Positions 46,019-56,120 of a stretch of DNA of 64,000 nucleotides are shown piece after piece. Below the pieces are notes generated by a model. That model did no database searches. It had not been told where the DNA came from and worked only from the letters and a program-made list of their open reading frames with translations. Every line of letters begins with the position of its first letter. Within the stretch, counting starts at the first letter, position 1. Source of the DNA: Massilia litorea (GTDB lineage: Bacteria > Pseudomonadota > Gammaproteobacteria > Burkholderiales > Burkholderiaceae_D); assembly GCF_015101885.1 (NCBI RefSeq), contig NZ_CP062942.1, positions 94,664-158,663 on the forward strand, in the 5' to 3' direction. A program made the position numbers and the translations under genes.

Positions 46019-47569
46019 ATGGATGAAACAAGCGGGCACTATGAGTGCGACGTGCTGATTGTCGGCGGCGGCATCAACGGCGCGGCCATCGCGCGCGACG
46101 CAGCCGGACGCGGCCTGCGCGTGGTGCTGTGCGAAAAGGACGACCTGGCCCAGCATACCTCCTCGGCATCGAGCAAACTCATCCATGGCGGCCTGCGCTA
46201 CCTCGAACAGCGCCAGTTCGGCCTCGTGCGCAAGGCCCTGGCCGAGCGCGAAACCCTGCTCAGCAGCGCGCCCCACATCATGCGTCCGCTGCGTTTCGTG
46301 ATGCCCCATGACGCCGGCGCCCGCCCGGCCTGGATGATCCGCGCCGGGCTGTTCCTGTACGACCGCCTGGCGCGGCGCGAATTCCTGCCCGGCTCGCAGG
46401 GCGTGGACCTGCGCACCCACCCGGCCGGGGCATCGCTGCAGCCGCAGTACACGCGCGGCTTCATGTATTCCGACGGCTGGGTCGACGACGCCCGTCTGGT
46501 CGTGCTGAATGCGCTCGACGCCCGCGAGCGCGGCGCCGTCATCCTGACCCATGCGCGCTGCAACCCGCCGCAGCGCCACCCCGACGGCTGGAACGCCACG
46601 CTCGAGGGAGAAGGGCGCCACGTGCACGTGACGGCGCGCTGCCTGGTCAACGCCGCCGGCCCCTGGGCCGCGCGCTTCCTGCACGGCGCCACGAATGCGG
46701 CGGGCGGCCAGGCGCTGCGCCTGATCAAGGGCAGCCACATCGTCGTGCCGCGCCTGTTCGAGCACGCGCACGCCTATATTTTCCAGCACCCGGACGGGCG
46801 CATCGTGTTCGCGCTGCCCTATGAAGGCGCCTTTACCCTGGTCGGCACCACCGACGTCGACTTCCGCGGCGAGCTCGACAAGGTGGCGATCAGCGCCGAG
46901 GAAAAGGTCTACCTGTGCCAGCTGGTGAACCGCTATTTCACGCGCCAGGTGACGCCTGCCGACGTGCTGTGGAGCTATGCCGGCGTGCGTCCGCTGGTCG
47001 AGGATGCGGCCGCCAGCGCCGCGGCCGCCACGCGCGACTTCCGTCTCGAGCCCGACCTGGCCGGGGCACCGCTGCTATCCGTTTTCGGCGGGAAGATCAC
47101 GACCAGCCGCAAGCTGGCCGAGCAGGCCGTGGACTGGATCGGGCAGGCGCTCGGCCGCGCGGGTCACAGTCACTGCGCGGGCTGGACGGAGCACGCCTGC
47201 CTGCCCGGTGGTGACCTCTACGGTCCGCGTCCGGACAAGCGCGGGGTGCTGGAATTCGGCGCCTGGAGCGCGCGCCAGGCAGGCCGTTATGCCTGGCTGC
47301 CGGCGCCCCTGTTAGAGCGCTATGCGCGCGCCTACGGCACCCGCATCCATCTGCTGCTGGCACGCCGCGAGAGCCTGGCGGACATGGGACCGGAAGTGCT
47401 GCCCGGCCTGTACGCGGCCGAGATCGACTACCTGATGCAGCACGAATGGGCGCGCAGCAGCGCCGACATCCTCTGGCGCCGCAGCAAGCTCGGCTTGCAC
47501 ATCGCACCCGGCAGCGCGGTGCGACTCGACGAGTGGATCGCGGCACGAGAGGAAGCTTTAGTTGTATAG
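46019..47569 (+). CDS. glpD: Aerobic glycerol-3-phosphate dehydrogenase
   Basis: A 516-residue FAD enzyme that oxidises sn-glycerol-3-phosphate to dihydroxyacetone phosphate and passes electrons to ubiquinone at the inner membrane. Evidence: CDVLIVGGGINGAAIARDAA at the N-terminus, SSASSKLIHGGLRYLEQRQF, GTTDVDFRGELDKVAIS in the substrate-side region, and SVFGGKITTSRKLAEQAVDW. GGAGGG precedes the ATG. It is much richer in GC than its neighbours, and no glpF, glpK or glpR is adjacent, so it is a lone chromosomal-type gene placed among accessory genes. Confidence 0.95.
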   Translation: MDETSGHYECDVLIVGGGINGAAIARDAAGRGLRVVLCEKDDLAQHTSSASSKLIHGGLRYLEQRQFGLVRKALAERETLLSSAPHIMRPLRFVMPHDAGARPAWMIRAGLFLYDRLARREFLPGSQGVDLRTHPAGASLQPQYTRGFMYSDGWVDDARLVVLNALDARERGAVILTHARCNPPQRHPDGWNATLEGEGRHVHVTARCLVNAAGPWAARFLHGATNAAGGQALRLIKGSHIVVPRLFEHAHAYIFQHPDGRIVFALPYEGAFTLVGTTDVDFRGELDKVAISAEEKVYLCQLVNRYFTRQVTPADVLWSYAGVRPLVEDAAASAAAATRDFRLEPDLAGAPLLSVFGGKITTSRKLAEQAVDWIGQALGRAGHSHCAGWTEHACLPGGDLYGPRPDKRGVLEFGAWSARQAGRYAWLPAPLLERYARAYGTRIHLLLARRESLADMGPEVLPGLYAAEIDYLMQHEWARSSADILWRRSKLGLHIAPGSAVRLDEWIAAREEALVV

Positions 47570-47790
47570 GGCACACGGACTGCGTCTAAGACAGTATCAA
47601 AAAATCCATTATCGTTTAGGTCGTCCATAATGTTTGGCTAATTCTTGCAGAAAATTGCGTCAGCAGGCTAAACAAATTATTGTTGGGCAGCGAAACCGAA
47701 GTGCCGAAAGAATTATTGGCTTTCAGATCTCAGAGGGGTTTTTCCTAAACTCTTATGTCAAATATGTGCGCGTATCCCGAGGAGCGCATC

Positions 47791-48021
47791 ATGAGTTGGA
47801 AACAACGTAAAAACAGGGAACGCCGCACCGATCTGCGCACGTCTATGCTAATCGATGCAGCTATCAATGCAGTCCTCACAAACCACCTGATTCCTGTCGC
47901 AGAAGAACTTATTGATCAGGGCATTGATCCAAATCTTATCCTACGTGTTCTGACACGGCCAGCCGAGCGAAGGCGCTATGGCGAATTATACGAATCGTAC
48001 CAGTCATTAGTGTTCCACTAG
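47791..48021 (+). CDS. Small hypothetical protein of the repeated family (third member)
   Basis: A 76-residue protein, MSWKQRKNRERRTDLRTSML at the start, then NHLIPVAEELIDQGIDPNLI and LRVLTRPAERRRYGELYESY. The start is the ATG behind GAGGAG; a longer upstream reading lacks a site. The core parallels the small protein at 34446-34643 nearly position by position. The basic N-terminus and R-rich end suggest nucleic-acid or phosphate contact, but no family is known to me. Confidence 0.6.
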   Translation: MSWKQRKNRERRTDLRTSMLIDAAINAVLTNHLIPVAEELIDQGIDPNLILRVLTRPAERRRYGELYESYQSLVFH

Positions 48022-48814
48022 TTTATTCAGAGTGACATTTAGAGCGCTTATAAATATTTTTAAACTATCTTCCCTAAGATACTAATTGCTCACTCAAACG
48101 GTGTTCCCTTCTTTTTCGAACTATTGGAAACTTTAACTTATCACTGTCCAAGCTCGCAAACGGCATCAATGTTCGCTTACTCGAACGACCGAACTTCTTA
48201 AATCTGTGCTGTTAAGCGACTACGACAAGCGCAAGGATGAGATCTTTAACCGGCGTTATCGACAATGATAATAGGCAACTCAGACGATGAGTGCAGAGCA
48301 ATTAATATCGGCACGTCTTAACTCAAGGCGTCGGCTCCCAACGTTTTAAGTACATACCGCGAGCATCATGCCGCGCTCAATTTCCATTTGAAATTGTAGC
48401 GTTGCCGATACCCAATACTGAGCTCCTGACGCCGAGCTAGCGGCTACGTATACCTTCGGTCCCGAAGTTGACCAAGGGTCGATAACTTCTTCTTGTGTGC
48501 ATTTTCAGCTTTGATAGCAAGCCTCCTCATACGCCCTGTCGTGTCGGCGCCGCCGAAAAGTTTGCCGAGGTAACAATCAATCCTTGCCAAGCTAATGTTG
48601 ACAGCGCGAATCAGGAGCCCCAAGACCGAGCTAAGGGATTGTTGCTCGGCTCTAACTGCGGCTTGGCAGGCCCCAAAGCCGCGTTTCGTATGTTTTGATA
48701 AACAGTACCCGCCCAAAATGATGTCGCGATATTTGATCTGAACCAAAGTCCGGTCTGCTTGTTTGACCTACCCTGAGTCTAGATGCACCCACGTACTCAT
48801 TCTGACAGGCAATC
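48022..48814. other. 0.8 kb gene-free region upstream of the polysaccharide operon
   Basis: No gene is supported. The region must hold the promoter of the polysaccharide genes starting at 48815. I saw no clear JUMPstart/ops element. Confidence 0.35.
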
Positions 48815-49963
48815 ATGGAAACGTTCAACGTGTTAATTCTCAAGGGAACTAATTTCAGGATCGGGGTTCTGGCATTAATTTGCTTCATCGAAGTCGTCAT
48901 TACTGGATGTGCCTCGTCCATTCAGTTTCGCGAAAACGGCATGCACGGAACGGATGAGCTTGCACCTCCGACTGAAATGATTACCGAAAAGCTGATCAAC
49001 GCAGAGCGAGAGCAGCGACGGCAGGTAGCCAACGAAGACCTCGACCGTCTGCTTGTGCCTAACCCTCCGCCTTATGTCATCGGTAGCGGCGACCTTCTCT
49101 CAATTGTGGTGTGGGATCATCCTGAACTTGCGAACGGCTCGGTCGCTTCGGCTATAGCACCGACGAGCGCGACAGTGGACCCTGGCAACGCGACAAATGC
49201 AGCTGTGGGCTTCGTGGTTGATCACGCCGGCCAAATTCAATTTCCCCTCATTGGCATGGTGGCTGTGGACGGTCTGACCGAGGAGCGTGCTCGTGCATTG
49301 TTGACGACCAAGCTTGCTAAGTATCTAACAAGTCCAAACGTAACGCTACGCGTACTCGCATATCGAAGCAAGCGTGTGTATGTCGATGGTGAAGTCAAAC
49401 AGCCCGGATTACAGGCCATCAATGACATCCCAATGACCTTAATGGAAGCGCTAAACCGCGCTGGTGGTCTGCTGCCCACGGCCGACCAGAGCCGCATTGC
49501 TTTAGAGCGTGGTAAGGCCCGCTACCGAATCAATCTCCGTGATCTTGTACAGAAAGGAATAAATCCTGGAAGCGTCATGTTAGCGCACGGTGACGTTGTA
49601 CGTGTGCATTCGCGTGACGAAAGCAAGATATTTGTCTCCGGTGAAGTCATCACACCGAAGGCACTCACAATGCACGATGGCCGCCTCACGTTGAATGAAG
49701 CATTAGGTGAGACAGGCGGCATCAGCCCACTAAGCGGAGACGTACGCCAGATCTACGTCGTGCGCAAGACGGCTGAGCGGACACGAGTCTTTCAGCTCGA
49801 TGCCCGGATAGCCAGCTCGCTGGCGATGGCTGAGGGTTTTGAACTGCAGCCCAAAGATATTGTGTACGTGGCTGCAACTCCGTTGGCGAACTGGAACCGC
49901 AGTATCAGTCTACTAATCCCTGGTGCATTGACTTCCGCTGTCACTGCAACCAACCGGCAGTAA
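48815..49963 (+). CDS. Polysaccharide export outer-membrane lipoprotein (Wza-like)
   Basis: A 382-residue export protein. The N-terminal signal ends in a lipobox, VVITGCASS, so it is lipid-anchored. A Poly_export domain follows (PPPYVIGSGDLLSIVVWDHP, AGQIQFPLIGMVAVDGLTEE) and two SLBB domains (KRVYVDGEVKQPGLQAINDI and IFVSGEVITPKALTMHDGRL). It forms the outer-membrane channel for capsule or EPS, with the chain-length protein encoded 32 bp downstream. Confidence 0.93.
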   Translation: METFNVLILKGTNFRIGVLALICFIEVVITGCASSIQFRENGMHGTDELAPPTEMITEKLINAEREQRRQVANEDLDRLLVPNPPPYVIGSGDLLSIVVWDHPELANGSVASAIAPTSATVDPGNATNAAVGFVVDHAGQIQFPLIGMVAVDGLTEERARALLTTKLAKYLTSPNVTLRVLAYRSKRVYVDGEVKQPGLQAINDIPMTLMEALNRAGGLLPTADQSRIALERGKARYRINLRDLVQKGINPGSVMLAHGDVVRVHSRDESKIFVSGEVITPKALTMHDGRLTLNEALGETGGISPLSGDVRQIYVVRKTAERTRVFQLDARIASSLAMAEGFELQPKDIVYVAATPLANWNRSISLLIPGALTSAVTATNRQ

Positions 49964-49995
49964 CTATCCTGCCCTCATCAAGAACGGAGTTAGAC

Positions 49996-52278
49996 ATGAG
50001 TATCGCAAGTGAGCAGCACGCTCTAGCCCCAATGGCCCCTCATCCTCCAGTTTTTAGCATTCCTTTTGACCCTCATGTTGTCCATGGACCGGACGAGTCG
50101 TCATCTGATCTCAAGGGTTACCTCGGCACATTCTATGACAACCGCTGGCTGATCGGTGCGATCACTCTGCTCTTAACACTCGTAGCAGTCATGTACGTGC
50201 TAATAGCTAAACCCGTATTCGAGGCTAACCTAATAATCCACGTTGAGGAGGAGAGCACGAACGCATCAAAGAACATTCTCAGCGAAGCATCTTCGCTTTT
50301 TGAAATGAAAAAAACAGCAATTGCAGAGATCGAACTGCTGCGTTCGCGAATGGTTATATCGCGCTCACTCGACGACTTACAGCTTTATATAGATGTACAT
50401 CCAAAATACTTCCCCGTTTTAGGGCCGTGGTTTGCAAGCTGGAATAGTAGTCACCTATCTACCCCTGGCCTGCTCGGCTATGGCGGGTACGTCTGGGGCG
50501 GCGAGAAGGCCGAGGTTTCATTATTTGAGGTACCCAACGCGTGGGTGGGCCGCGAATTTACACTAGCCACGCTAAGCAACCAACGCTTCCGATTTAGTGG
50601 CGGTGGGCAACCGATCGTATTTGAAGGGAACGTTGGCCTGCGCTACCGAGTGCCTACTCCCGAGGGCGTAATCGAGCTGAAGGTCAACAATATGTCCGCG
50701 GAACCAGGCGCCCACTTTGTATTGAGACGCATGTCGCGCGCATCAATGACGGAAGCAATCCAAAATGCACTCGTGATCACCGAGCAGGGCAAGGAGTCGG
50801 GCATCATCGAAGTTAAGCTGGAGGGAGAAAATCCTCGCGAAACTTACAGTGTGTTGAGCGAGATCGGCCGCGAATACATGCGCCAAAACCTCGCACGTAA
50901 GACCGAAGAAGCTGAAAAGTCGCTTGCATTCTTAAATCGACAGCTTCCGATTGTAAAGCGTCAGTTAGAGCAGGCAGAAGAACGCTATAACGAGTTCCGC
51001 AACCTTAATGGGACGGTAGACTTGCGCGAAGAAGCGCGCTTAAGCCTAGAGCAAGCGTCTGCAACGCGCGCGCGGGGAATTGACTTGATGCAGAAAAAAG
51101 CGGAGCTCCTCGCCCGCTTTACGGAGGATCACCCAGTTGTAATGGCAATTAACCGCCAGCGGAAGGAGGTCGAAGCTGAGCTTGCGGCTATTAAAGCGCG
51201 AATCAGAAATATGCCTATGCTAGAGCAAAATGAAGCAAGGTTAACACGCGACATCAAGGTCAGCACCGAACTCTACACCTCACTTCTAAATACTGCACAG
51301 CAGTTGCGCTTGACAGCCACAGGCCGAGTTAGCAACGTGCGTATGGTCGACGCACCTGTTCTGCCGGAAAAGCCGATTAAGCCGAGACGTGCGCTAATAG
51401 TAGCGCTGGCTGCGATAACTGGGTTATTCCTAGGCACTGTGGTGGCATTCACACGCAAAGCGATAACAGGAGGAATCGACGACCCGCATAAAATCGAACA
51501 GATGCTGCGGGCAAGAGTGGTCTACGCTACCATTCCACATAGCGGAAATCAAGATAAACTAATGCGCAAGAAAAAGAGTGGGTACAGTGTCTTGCCATTA
51601 CTAGCAACAATGATGCCTGAAGACGTAGCTGTTGAGAGTCTACGAAGCTTCCGGGCGGCCCTTCAGTTCCAGCTGCCTCATTTTAAGAACAACGTTGTAA
51701 TGTTTGCTGGTCCAACAAGCGGGATGGGCAATTCTTTCGTTACTGCTAATTTTGCGGCCATAATGGCGGCGAGCGGAAAACGCGTCTTGCTAATTGATAC
51801 CGACTTACGTTGCGGCCAGCTGTACCATTATTTTGGTGTGGGCCGTGACCACGGATTGTCCGACGTAGTATTAGAAAAGGCATCAATCGGTGAGGTTATT
51901 CATCGCAACGTAATCGAAAACCTCGATTTCGTTGGCACCGGAGAACTGCAATCAAGCCGCTCGGAATTGCTGTTGCATACAAATTTCGGCAAATTTATAA
52001 AACAAACGAGTGCTCACTATGATCTCGTTCTGCTTGATTCGCCACCCCTATTGACAAGTGCTGAAGCGCTAGTCATCAGTGCGTACGCTGGCGCTGTCTT
52101 TATGATTGCTCGTTCAGGCCGCACCAACGAACGTCAGATCAATGAGTCAGTTAAACGCCTGCACCACATCGGTGTGTCGTTGCAAGGAATATTGCTAAAC
52201 GATATGGCGCCACGTTTAAGTTCCTTCAGCTCCAAGGAGCACGCGCCAGCTAGTCGGATTGGGCTTGGTAGCGTCTGA
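49996..52278 (+). CDS. Wzc-like chain-length determinant / BY-kinase with altered Walker A
   Basis: A 760-residue inner-membrane protein: Wzz domain with first membrane helix (WLIGAITLLLTLVAVMYVLI), long coiled coil (about 295-420, EAEKSLAFLNRQLPIVKRQL), GNVR/proline-rich second helix (LPEKPIKPRRALIVALAAIT) and a cytoplasmic kinase-like domain. Walker A reads AGPTSGMGNSFVTAN: the usual catalytic Lys is Asn579. Walker A' (VLLIDTDLR) and Walker B (LVLLDSPP) remain. The C-terminus (SSFSSKEHAPASRIGLGSV) has no tyrosine cluster. It probably still sets chain length with the export lipoprotein, while autokinase activity is doubtful. GGAG precedes the start. Confidence 0.9.
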   Translation: MSIASEQHALAPMAPHPPVFSIPFDPHVVHGPDESSSDLKGYLGTFYDNRWLIGAITLLLTLVAVMYVLIAKPVFEANLIIHVEEESTNASKNILSEASSLFEMKKTAIAEIELLRSRMVISRSLDDLQLYIDVHPKYFPVLGPWFASWNSSHLSTPGLLGYGGYVWGGEKAEVSLFEVPNAWVGREFTLATLSNQRFRFSGGGQPIVFEGNVGLRYRVPTPEGVIELKVNNMSAEPGAHFVLRRMSRASMTEAIQNALVITEQGKESGIIEVKLEGENPRETYSVLSEIGREYMRQNLARKTEEAEKSLAFLNRQLPIVKRQLEQAEERYNEFRNLNGTVDLREEARLSLEQASATRARGIDLMQKKAELLARFTEDHPVVMAINRQRKEVEAELAAIKARIRNMPMLEQNEARLTRDIKVSTELYTSLLNTAQQLRLTATGRVSNVRMVDAPVLPEKPIKPRRALIVALAAITGLFLGTVVAFTRKAITGGIDDPHKIEQMLRARVVYATIPHSGNQDKLMRKKKSGYSVLPLLATMMPEDVAVESLRSFRAALQFQLPHFKNNVVMFAGPTSGMGNSFVTANFAAIMAASGKRVLLIDTDLRCGQLYHYFGVGRDHGLSDVVLEKASIGEVIHRNVIENLDFVGTGELQSSRSELLLHTNFGKFIKQTSAHYDLVLLDSPPLLTSAEALVISAYAGAVFMIARSGRTNERQINESVKRLHHIGVSLQGILLNDMAPRLSSFSSKEHAPASRIGLGSV

Positions 52279-52406
52279 GAGCCTCCGTATGTCATAGGGC
52301 ATAGTTATCGGCAACGATGCCCGCATAAGATGAGCGCCATTTTTCTAAGCTAAAAGCGGATGGGGTAAGTACAGCTCCATCAAGGATTCTTAAGCTTAGA
52401 CGGCCT

Positions 52407-52491
52407 AAAAAAAACCTCCAGGGCTAGGGGCGGCCTCAAAGACAGTACGCCTATACGGCCGGACGCTCCAACGCAGCCACGGAGGTTTTTT
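52407..52491. terminator. Long-loop inverted repeat after the Wzc-like gene
   Basis: AAAAAACCTCC (52409-52419) pairs with GGAGGTTTTTT (52481-52491) across about 60 bases. The T-run follows the right arm on the plus strand and the left arm on the minus strand, so it could terminate in both directions. It splits the export genes from the sugar-synthesis genes. Confidence 0.5.
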
Positions 52492-52608
52492 GGTAGGCGC
52501 TATTAGAGTCGGGTGTTTAAAGAGTACAACAAAGACGGAGCTATCTTTACCTGGTTTGAGCCTTGTCAAAGGCACTTATTATATTTAATAAGATTATGAA
52601 ACTGCGAA

Positions 52609-52628
52609 GCAAAGCAAAGCAAAGCAAA
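52609..52628. repeat. Four GCAAA tandem repeats upstream of the dehydratase gene
   Basis: Four perfect pentanucleotide units lie about 120 bp upstream of the start at 52746. Such tracts can gain or lose units by slippage and change promoter spacing. Confidence 0.6.
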
Positions 52629-52745
52629 TCAATCGATAGTGGCGGTTGAACGGCAACAAATTTATAGATGCGTCGCCATTGCTTGATATTAGAACGGAAA
52701 TGTTCGGAGAGTTTTCGCTGACCAATCTACGAAGCGACTAGAATC

Positions 52746-54719
52746 ATGTTAAAAATCCAGCAAGGCAGCGTCAAGCTATTATGCCAAAAATTGGTTTCGT
52801 TGCCTCGATCAGCAAAAATTGGGCTGATGGTCGCGGCAGATCTAATTGCGTTACCGTTCTGTTTTTTGGTAGCCATACTTCTCCGGGGTGGCGATTTGGA
52901 TCTGGTGTCAGGTTTTAGTCCCGCATCCTACTTCCTCGTGGCTGTGGTTACCGTCACTACCTTCTCAGTCTCCGACCTGTACCGTGCGGTTATCCGCTTC
53001 ATCGATCAACGTCTGCTCAGTATCACTGGACTATCACTAGCGGTCGCTATTTTATGCGCTTATGTCGTAATGTTTATCATTAACGAAAAAAGCTTCCCGC
53101 GCAGTGCTTTAGCGATCTATTGGTTTGTCGGTTTTTCCTACGTTGTCGCTTCGCGAGTTGGAATGCGTAATTTCTTGCGTAATCAAGATTTGCGCGGACG
53201 CCGCGTTTCGGAAGTAGTGGCAATTTATGGCGCTGGCGAAGCGGGCGCCCGTTTGGCACAAACAATGCATGGTGGCGACGAATACCGCCCAGTTTGTTTC
53301 TTCGATGACAAGCACGCGCTCAATGAACGCAAGATCGGCGCGTTACGCGTTTTCAACACTGAGCGCTTGGTAGAAATTGTCAATGCGATGTGTATTCGCT
53401 CGATCGTCATCGCTATTCCATCTGTGTCGCCGGCACGCCTGCGCGACATCATGAACCGGTTGTCTAAGGCTGGGATTAGTACTCGTATTCTCAGTCGTCT
53501 TGTCGATCTAGCGGGGGAGACGCCTAGCCCACACGAAGCAATTCGTGAACTCAAGTTTGAGGATCTGCTCGGTCGCCCGCCTGTGCCTCCCCGTATCGAT
53601 CTGTTTGCACGCTGCGTGCGCGGAAAGACAGTGTTGGTAACCGGGGCAGGTGGCTCTATCGGTAGCGAGTTGTGTCGGCAGATAGTGACGCTCGCTCCGA
53701 GCCATATGCACTTGCTCGACCATTCGGAGTTTGCGCTGTACACCATTCGCCAGGAACTGACAACGCGTTTCCCCGACCTCCACATCGTCGCGCACCTGGG
53801 CTCTGTCTGTAACGCCGATCTGGTCGGGCGTATCCTACGCGACAGCAAAGTCGACACCATTTATCACGCAGCCGCATATAAACATGTGCCATTGGTTGAG
53901 TCCAACATTGTCGAGGGCATGCGAAATAATGTCGTTGGAGCTCAGGTAATCGCTGCCCAGGCGGCTCTGCACCACGTTAAGACGTGTGTCCTGATTTCAA
54001 GCGACAAGGCGGTTCGACCGACCAATGTGATGGGAGCAAGTAAGCGGATCGCCGAGTTGATCTTCCAGGCTGCAGCAACACGACCCGAAACTTCTACCAC
54101 TTTCGCCATGGTGCGATTCGGTAATGTGTTGGGCTCATCTGGCTCGGTGATCCCGCTATTTCAACGTCAAATATCTCAGGGCGGTCCTATCACGATTACG
54201 CATCCTGAGATGTCGCGCTATTTTATGCTTATACCAGAGGCGGCCCAACTAGTGATTCAGGCGGGTGCCATGGCTAAAGGCGGCGATGTGTTTGTGCTCG
54301 AGATGGGCGAGCCAGTAAAGATCGTTGACCTGGCGCGCAGTCTCATCGCGTTGTCAGGCTTAACAGAAAAGACGCTGCAGAACCCGAACGGCGACATTGA
54401 AGTGCGCTACGTTGGCCTATTTCCTGGCGAAAAGCTCCATGAGGAGTTATTGATCGACGGTACGGTAATCCCTAGTGAGCATCCTCGCATCATGCGCATG
54501 AAGGAAAATGCGCTGCCCCCAAGCGTCCTCGATACATTTATCGCCTGCTTGATGATGGCGTGCGAAACCAACGATCGCGCGATGATTGAATCAATGGCTA
54601 GAGCAATCGTTCCCGAATACAACCCGCAGCAAGCATTGGCTGTACCGACCGCGGTTCCGATTTCGCAATCGTCTACGCAGTTAAGCGTCATCAAAAAATT
54701 TGTTCCGTTTCGTATGTAA
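52746..54719 (+). CDS. Membrane-bound nucleotide-sugar 4,6-dehydratase (WbpM/PglF/CapD type)
   Basis: A 657-residue protein with four N-terminal membrane helices (MVAADLIALPFCFLVAILLR to ALAIYWFVGFSYVVA), a CoA-binding-like Rossmann domain (VVAIYGAGEAGARLAQTMHG) and a C-terminal SDR domain. The SDR part has VTGAGGSIGSELCRQI, YHAAAYKHVPLVE and SSDKAVRPTNVMGASKR; this SM-K catalytic variant is typical of the long dehydratases. It converts UDP-GlcNAc to UDP-4-keto-6-deoxy-GlcNAc, precursor of QuiNAc/FucNAc-type sugars. It heads the sugar-synthesis part of the locus. The ribosome site is weak. Confidence 0.9.
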   Translation: MLKIQQGSVKLLCQKLVSLPRSAKIGLMVAADLIALPFCFLVAILLRGGDLDLVSGFSPASYFLVAVVTVTTFSVSDLYRAVIRFIDQRLLSITGLSLAVAILCAYVVMFIINEKSFPRSALAIYWFVGFSYVVASRVGMRNFLRNQDLRGRRVSEVVAIYGAGEAGARLAQTMHGGDEYRPVCFFDDKHALNERKIGALRVFNTERLVEIVNAMCIRSIVIAIPSVSPARLRDIMNRLSKAGISTRILSRLVDLAGETPSPHEAIRELKFEDLLGRPPVPPRIDLFARCVRGKTVLVTGAGGSIGSELCRQIVTLAPSHMHLLDHSEFALYTIRQELTTRFPDLHIVAHLGSVCNADLVGRILRDSKVDTIYHAAAYKHVPLVESNIVEGMRNNVVGAQVIAAQAALHHVKTCVLISSDKAVRPTNVMGASKRIAELIFQAAATRPETSTTFAMVRFGNVLGSSGSVIPLFQRQISQGGPITITHPEMSRYFMLIPEAAQLVIQAGAMAKGGDVFVLEMGEPVKIVDLARSLIALSGLTEKTLQNPNGDIEVRYVGLFPGEKLHEELLIDGTVIPSEHPRIMRMKENALPPSVLDTFIACLMMACETNDRAMIESMARAIVPEYNPQQALAVPTAVPISQSSTQLSVIKKFVPFRM

Positions 54720-54771
54720 TTATTTCATTCTAGCGTCCACCTAACCCATCCACTGATTCGTGAGGAACCTC

Positions 54772-56100
54772 ATGCGTGACGAAAGTAAACCGGCATACCT
54801 CGATCAGCTCATCGCAAAGTTACACGACGGCACTGCTGTAATCGGCATCATTGGCCTTGGCTACGTTGGGTTACCACTGACTTTGCGCTATTCAGAGGCT
54901 GGATTTCGGGTCCTAGGGATCGACATCGATTCGGCAAAGGTCGAAAAGCTGAATCGCGGCGAAAGTTATATCGAAAATATTCCTGCGAACTCGATCTGCG
55001 CGGCACGTTCAGTTGGCTTTCAGGCTACGACCGATTTCGCGCGCGCTTGTGAAGCGGATGCGCTGATCATTTGTGTACCCACGCCCTTAAATCCCTACCG
55101 CGAGCCAGATTTGTCGTTTGTTCTCGGCACCGTCGACGCACTTCTTTCTTTTATCCGTCCAGGCCAGTTAGTGTCACTAGAAAGTACTACCTATCCAGGC
55201 ACCACCGAAGAAGAGCTGCGTCCGCGGCTCGAGTCACGCGGCTTCGTGGTGGGACGAGACGTATTTCTCGTGTTCTCGCCGGAGCGCGAAGACCCCGGCA
55301 ACCCGGATTTCGAAACTCGCACTATTCCAAAAATATGTGGAGGCAGTACTGCGGCCTGCCTCGAAGCTGGTGTTGCCTTGTACGAGTCGGCAATTGACCG
55401 TGTAGTACCAGTTACATCGACCCGCGCCGCTGAACTTACAAAATTATTAGAGAACATCCATCGGGCAGTAAATATCGGCTTGGTGAATGAGATGAAGATC
55501 ATCGCTGACAAGATGGAAATAGACATACACGAGGTGATCAGAGCTGCCGCCACTAAACCGTTTGGCTTTACTGCGTACTATCCTGGTCCGGGCCTGGGTG
55601 GTCACTGCATTCCGATTGATCCATTTTACCTTACCTGGAAGGCCCGCCAATATGGCGTACATACGCGCTTCATTGAACTCGCAGGCGAAATTAATAGCGA
55701 AATGCCACATTGGGTAGTGGGAAAGGTGACTGACGCATTAAATCAGCGCAAGCGCTCAGTTATGGGCAGCCGCATTCTGGTGTTGGGTATCTCATACAAG
55801 AAGGATGTCGAAGACATGCGCGAGTCGCCGTCAGTTGAATTAATGGAGCTTCTGCGCGATAAAGGGGCGCACGTCGACTATTCCGATCCGCATGTGCCCG
55901 TCTTCCCTCGCATGCGTGAACACTATTTCGACCTCTCTAGCATCCCGCTTACTCCGGAGTCGCTGGCGTCCTACGATTTAGTATTGCTAGCGACAAGCCA
56001 TAGCGCTTTTGACTACGAAATGATTCGCGACCATGCGAATCTGATTGTTGATACTCGTGGCGTGTACTTGGAATGCCTGCCCCATATCGTGAAAGCCTGA
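54772..56100 (+). CDS. wbpA: UDP-N-acetylglucosamine 6-dehydrogenase (WbpA type)
   Basis: A 442-residue UDP-sugar dehydrogenase. It has the NAD loop [20 protein letters not shown], the thioester-forming Cys in [20 protein letters not shown], and the C-terminal UDP-binding domain with [20 protein letters not shown]. It oxidises UDP-GlcNAc to UDP-GlcNAcA, the first step to UDP-2,3-diacetamido-2,3-dideoxyuronic acid. The ATG at 54772 behind AGGA is preferred over a GTG at 54760. The three genes that follow encode the next three steps in order, which supports the WbpA assignment over UDP-glucose dehydrogenase. Confidence 0.88.
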   Translation: MRDESKPAYLDQLIAKLHDGTAVIGIIGLGYVGLPLTLRYSEAGFRVLGIDIDSAKVEKLNRGESYIENIPANSICAARSVGFQATTDFARACEADALIICVPTPLNPYREPDLSFVLGTVDALLSFIRPGQLVSLESTTYPGTTEEELRPRLESRGFVVGRDVFLVFSPEREDPGNPDFETRTIPKICGGSTAACLEAGVALYESAIDRVVPVTSTRAAELTKLLENIHRAVNIGLVNEMKIIADKMEIDIHEVIRAAATKPFGFTAYYPGPGLGGHCIPIDPFYLTWKARQYGVHTRFIELAGEINSEMPHWVVGKVTDALNQRKRSVMGSRILVLGISYKKDVEDMRESPSVELMELLRDKGAHVDYSDPHVPVFPRMREHYFDLSSIPLTPESLASYDLVLLATSHSAFDYEMIRDHANLIVDTRGVYLECLPHIVKA

Positions 56101-56120
56101 GCGTTCAACCGGAGAAGAAC

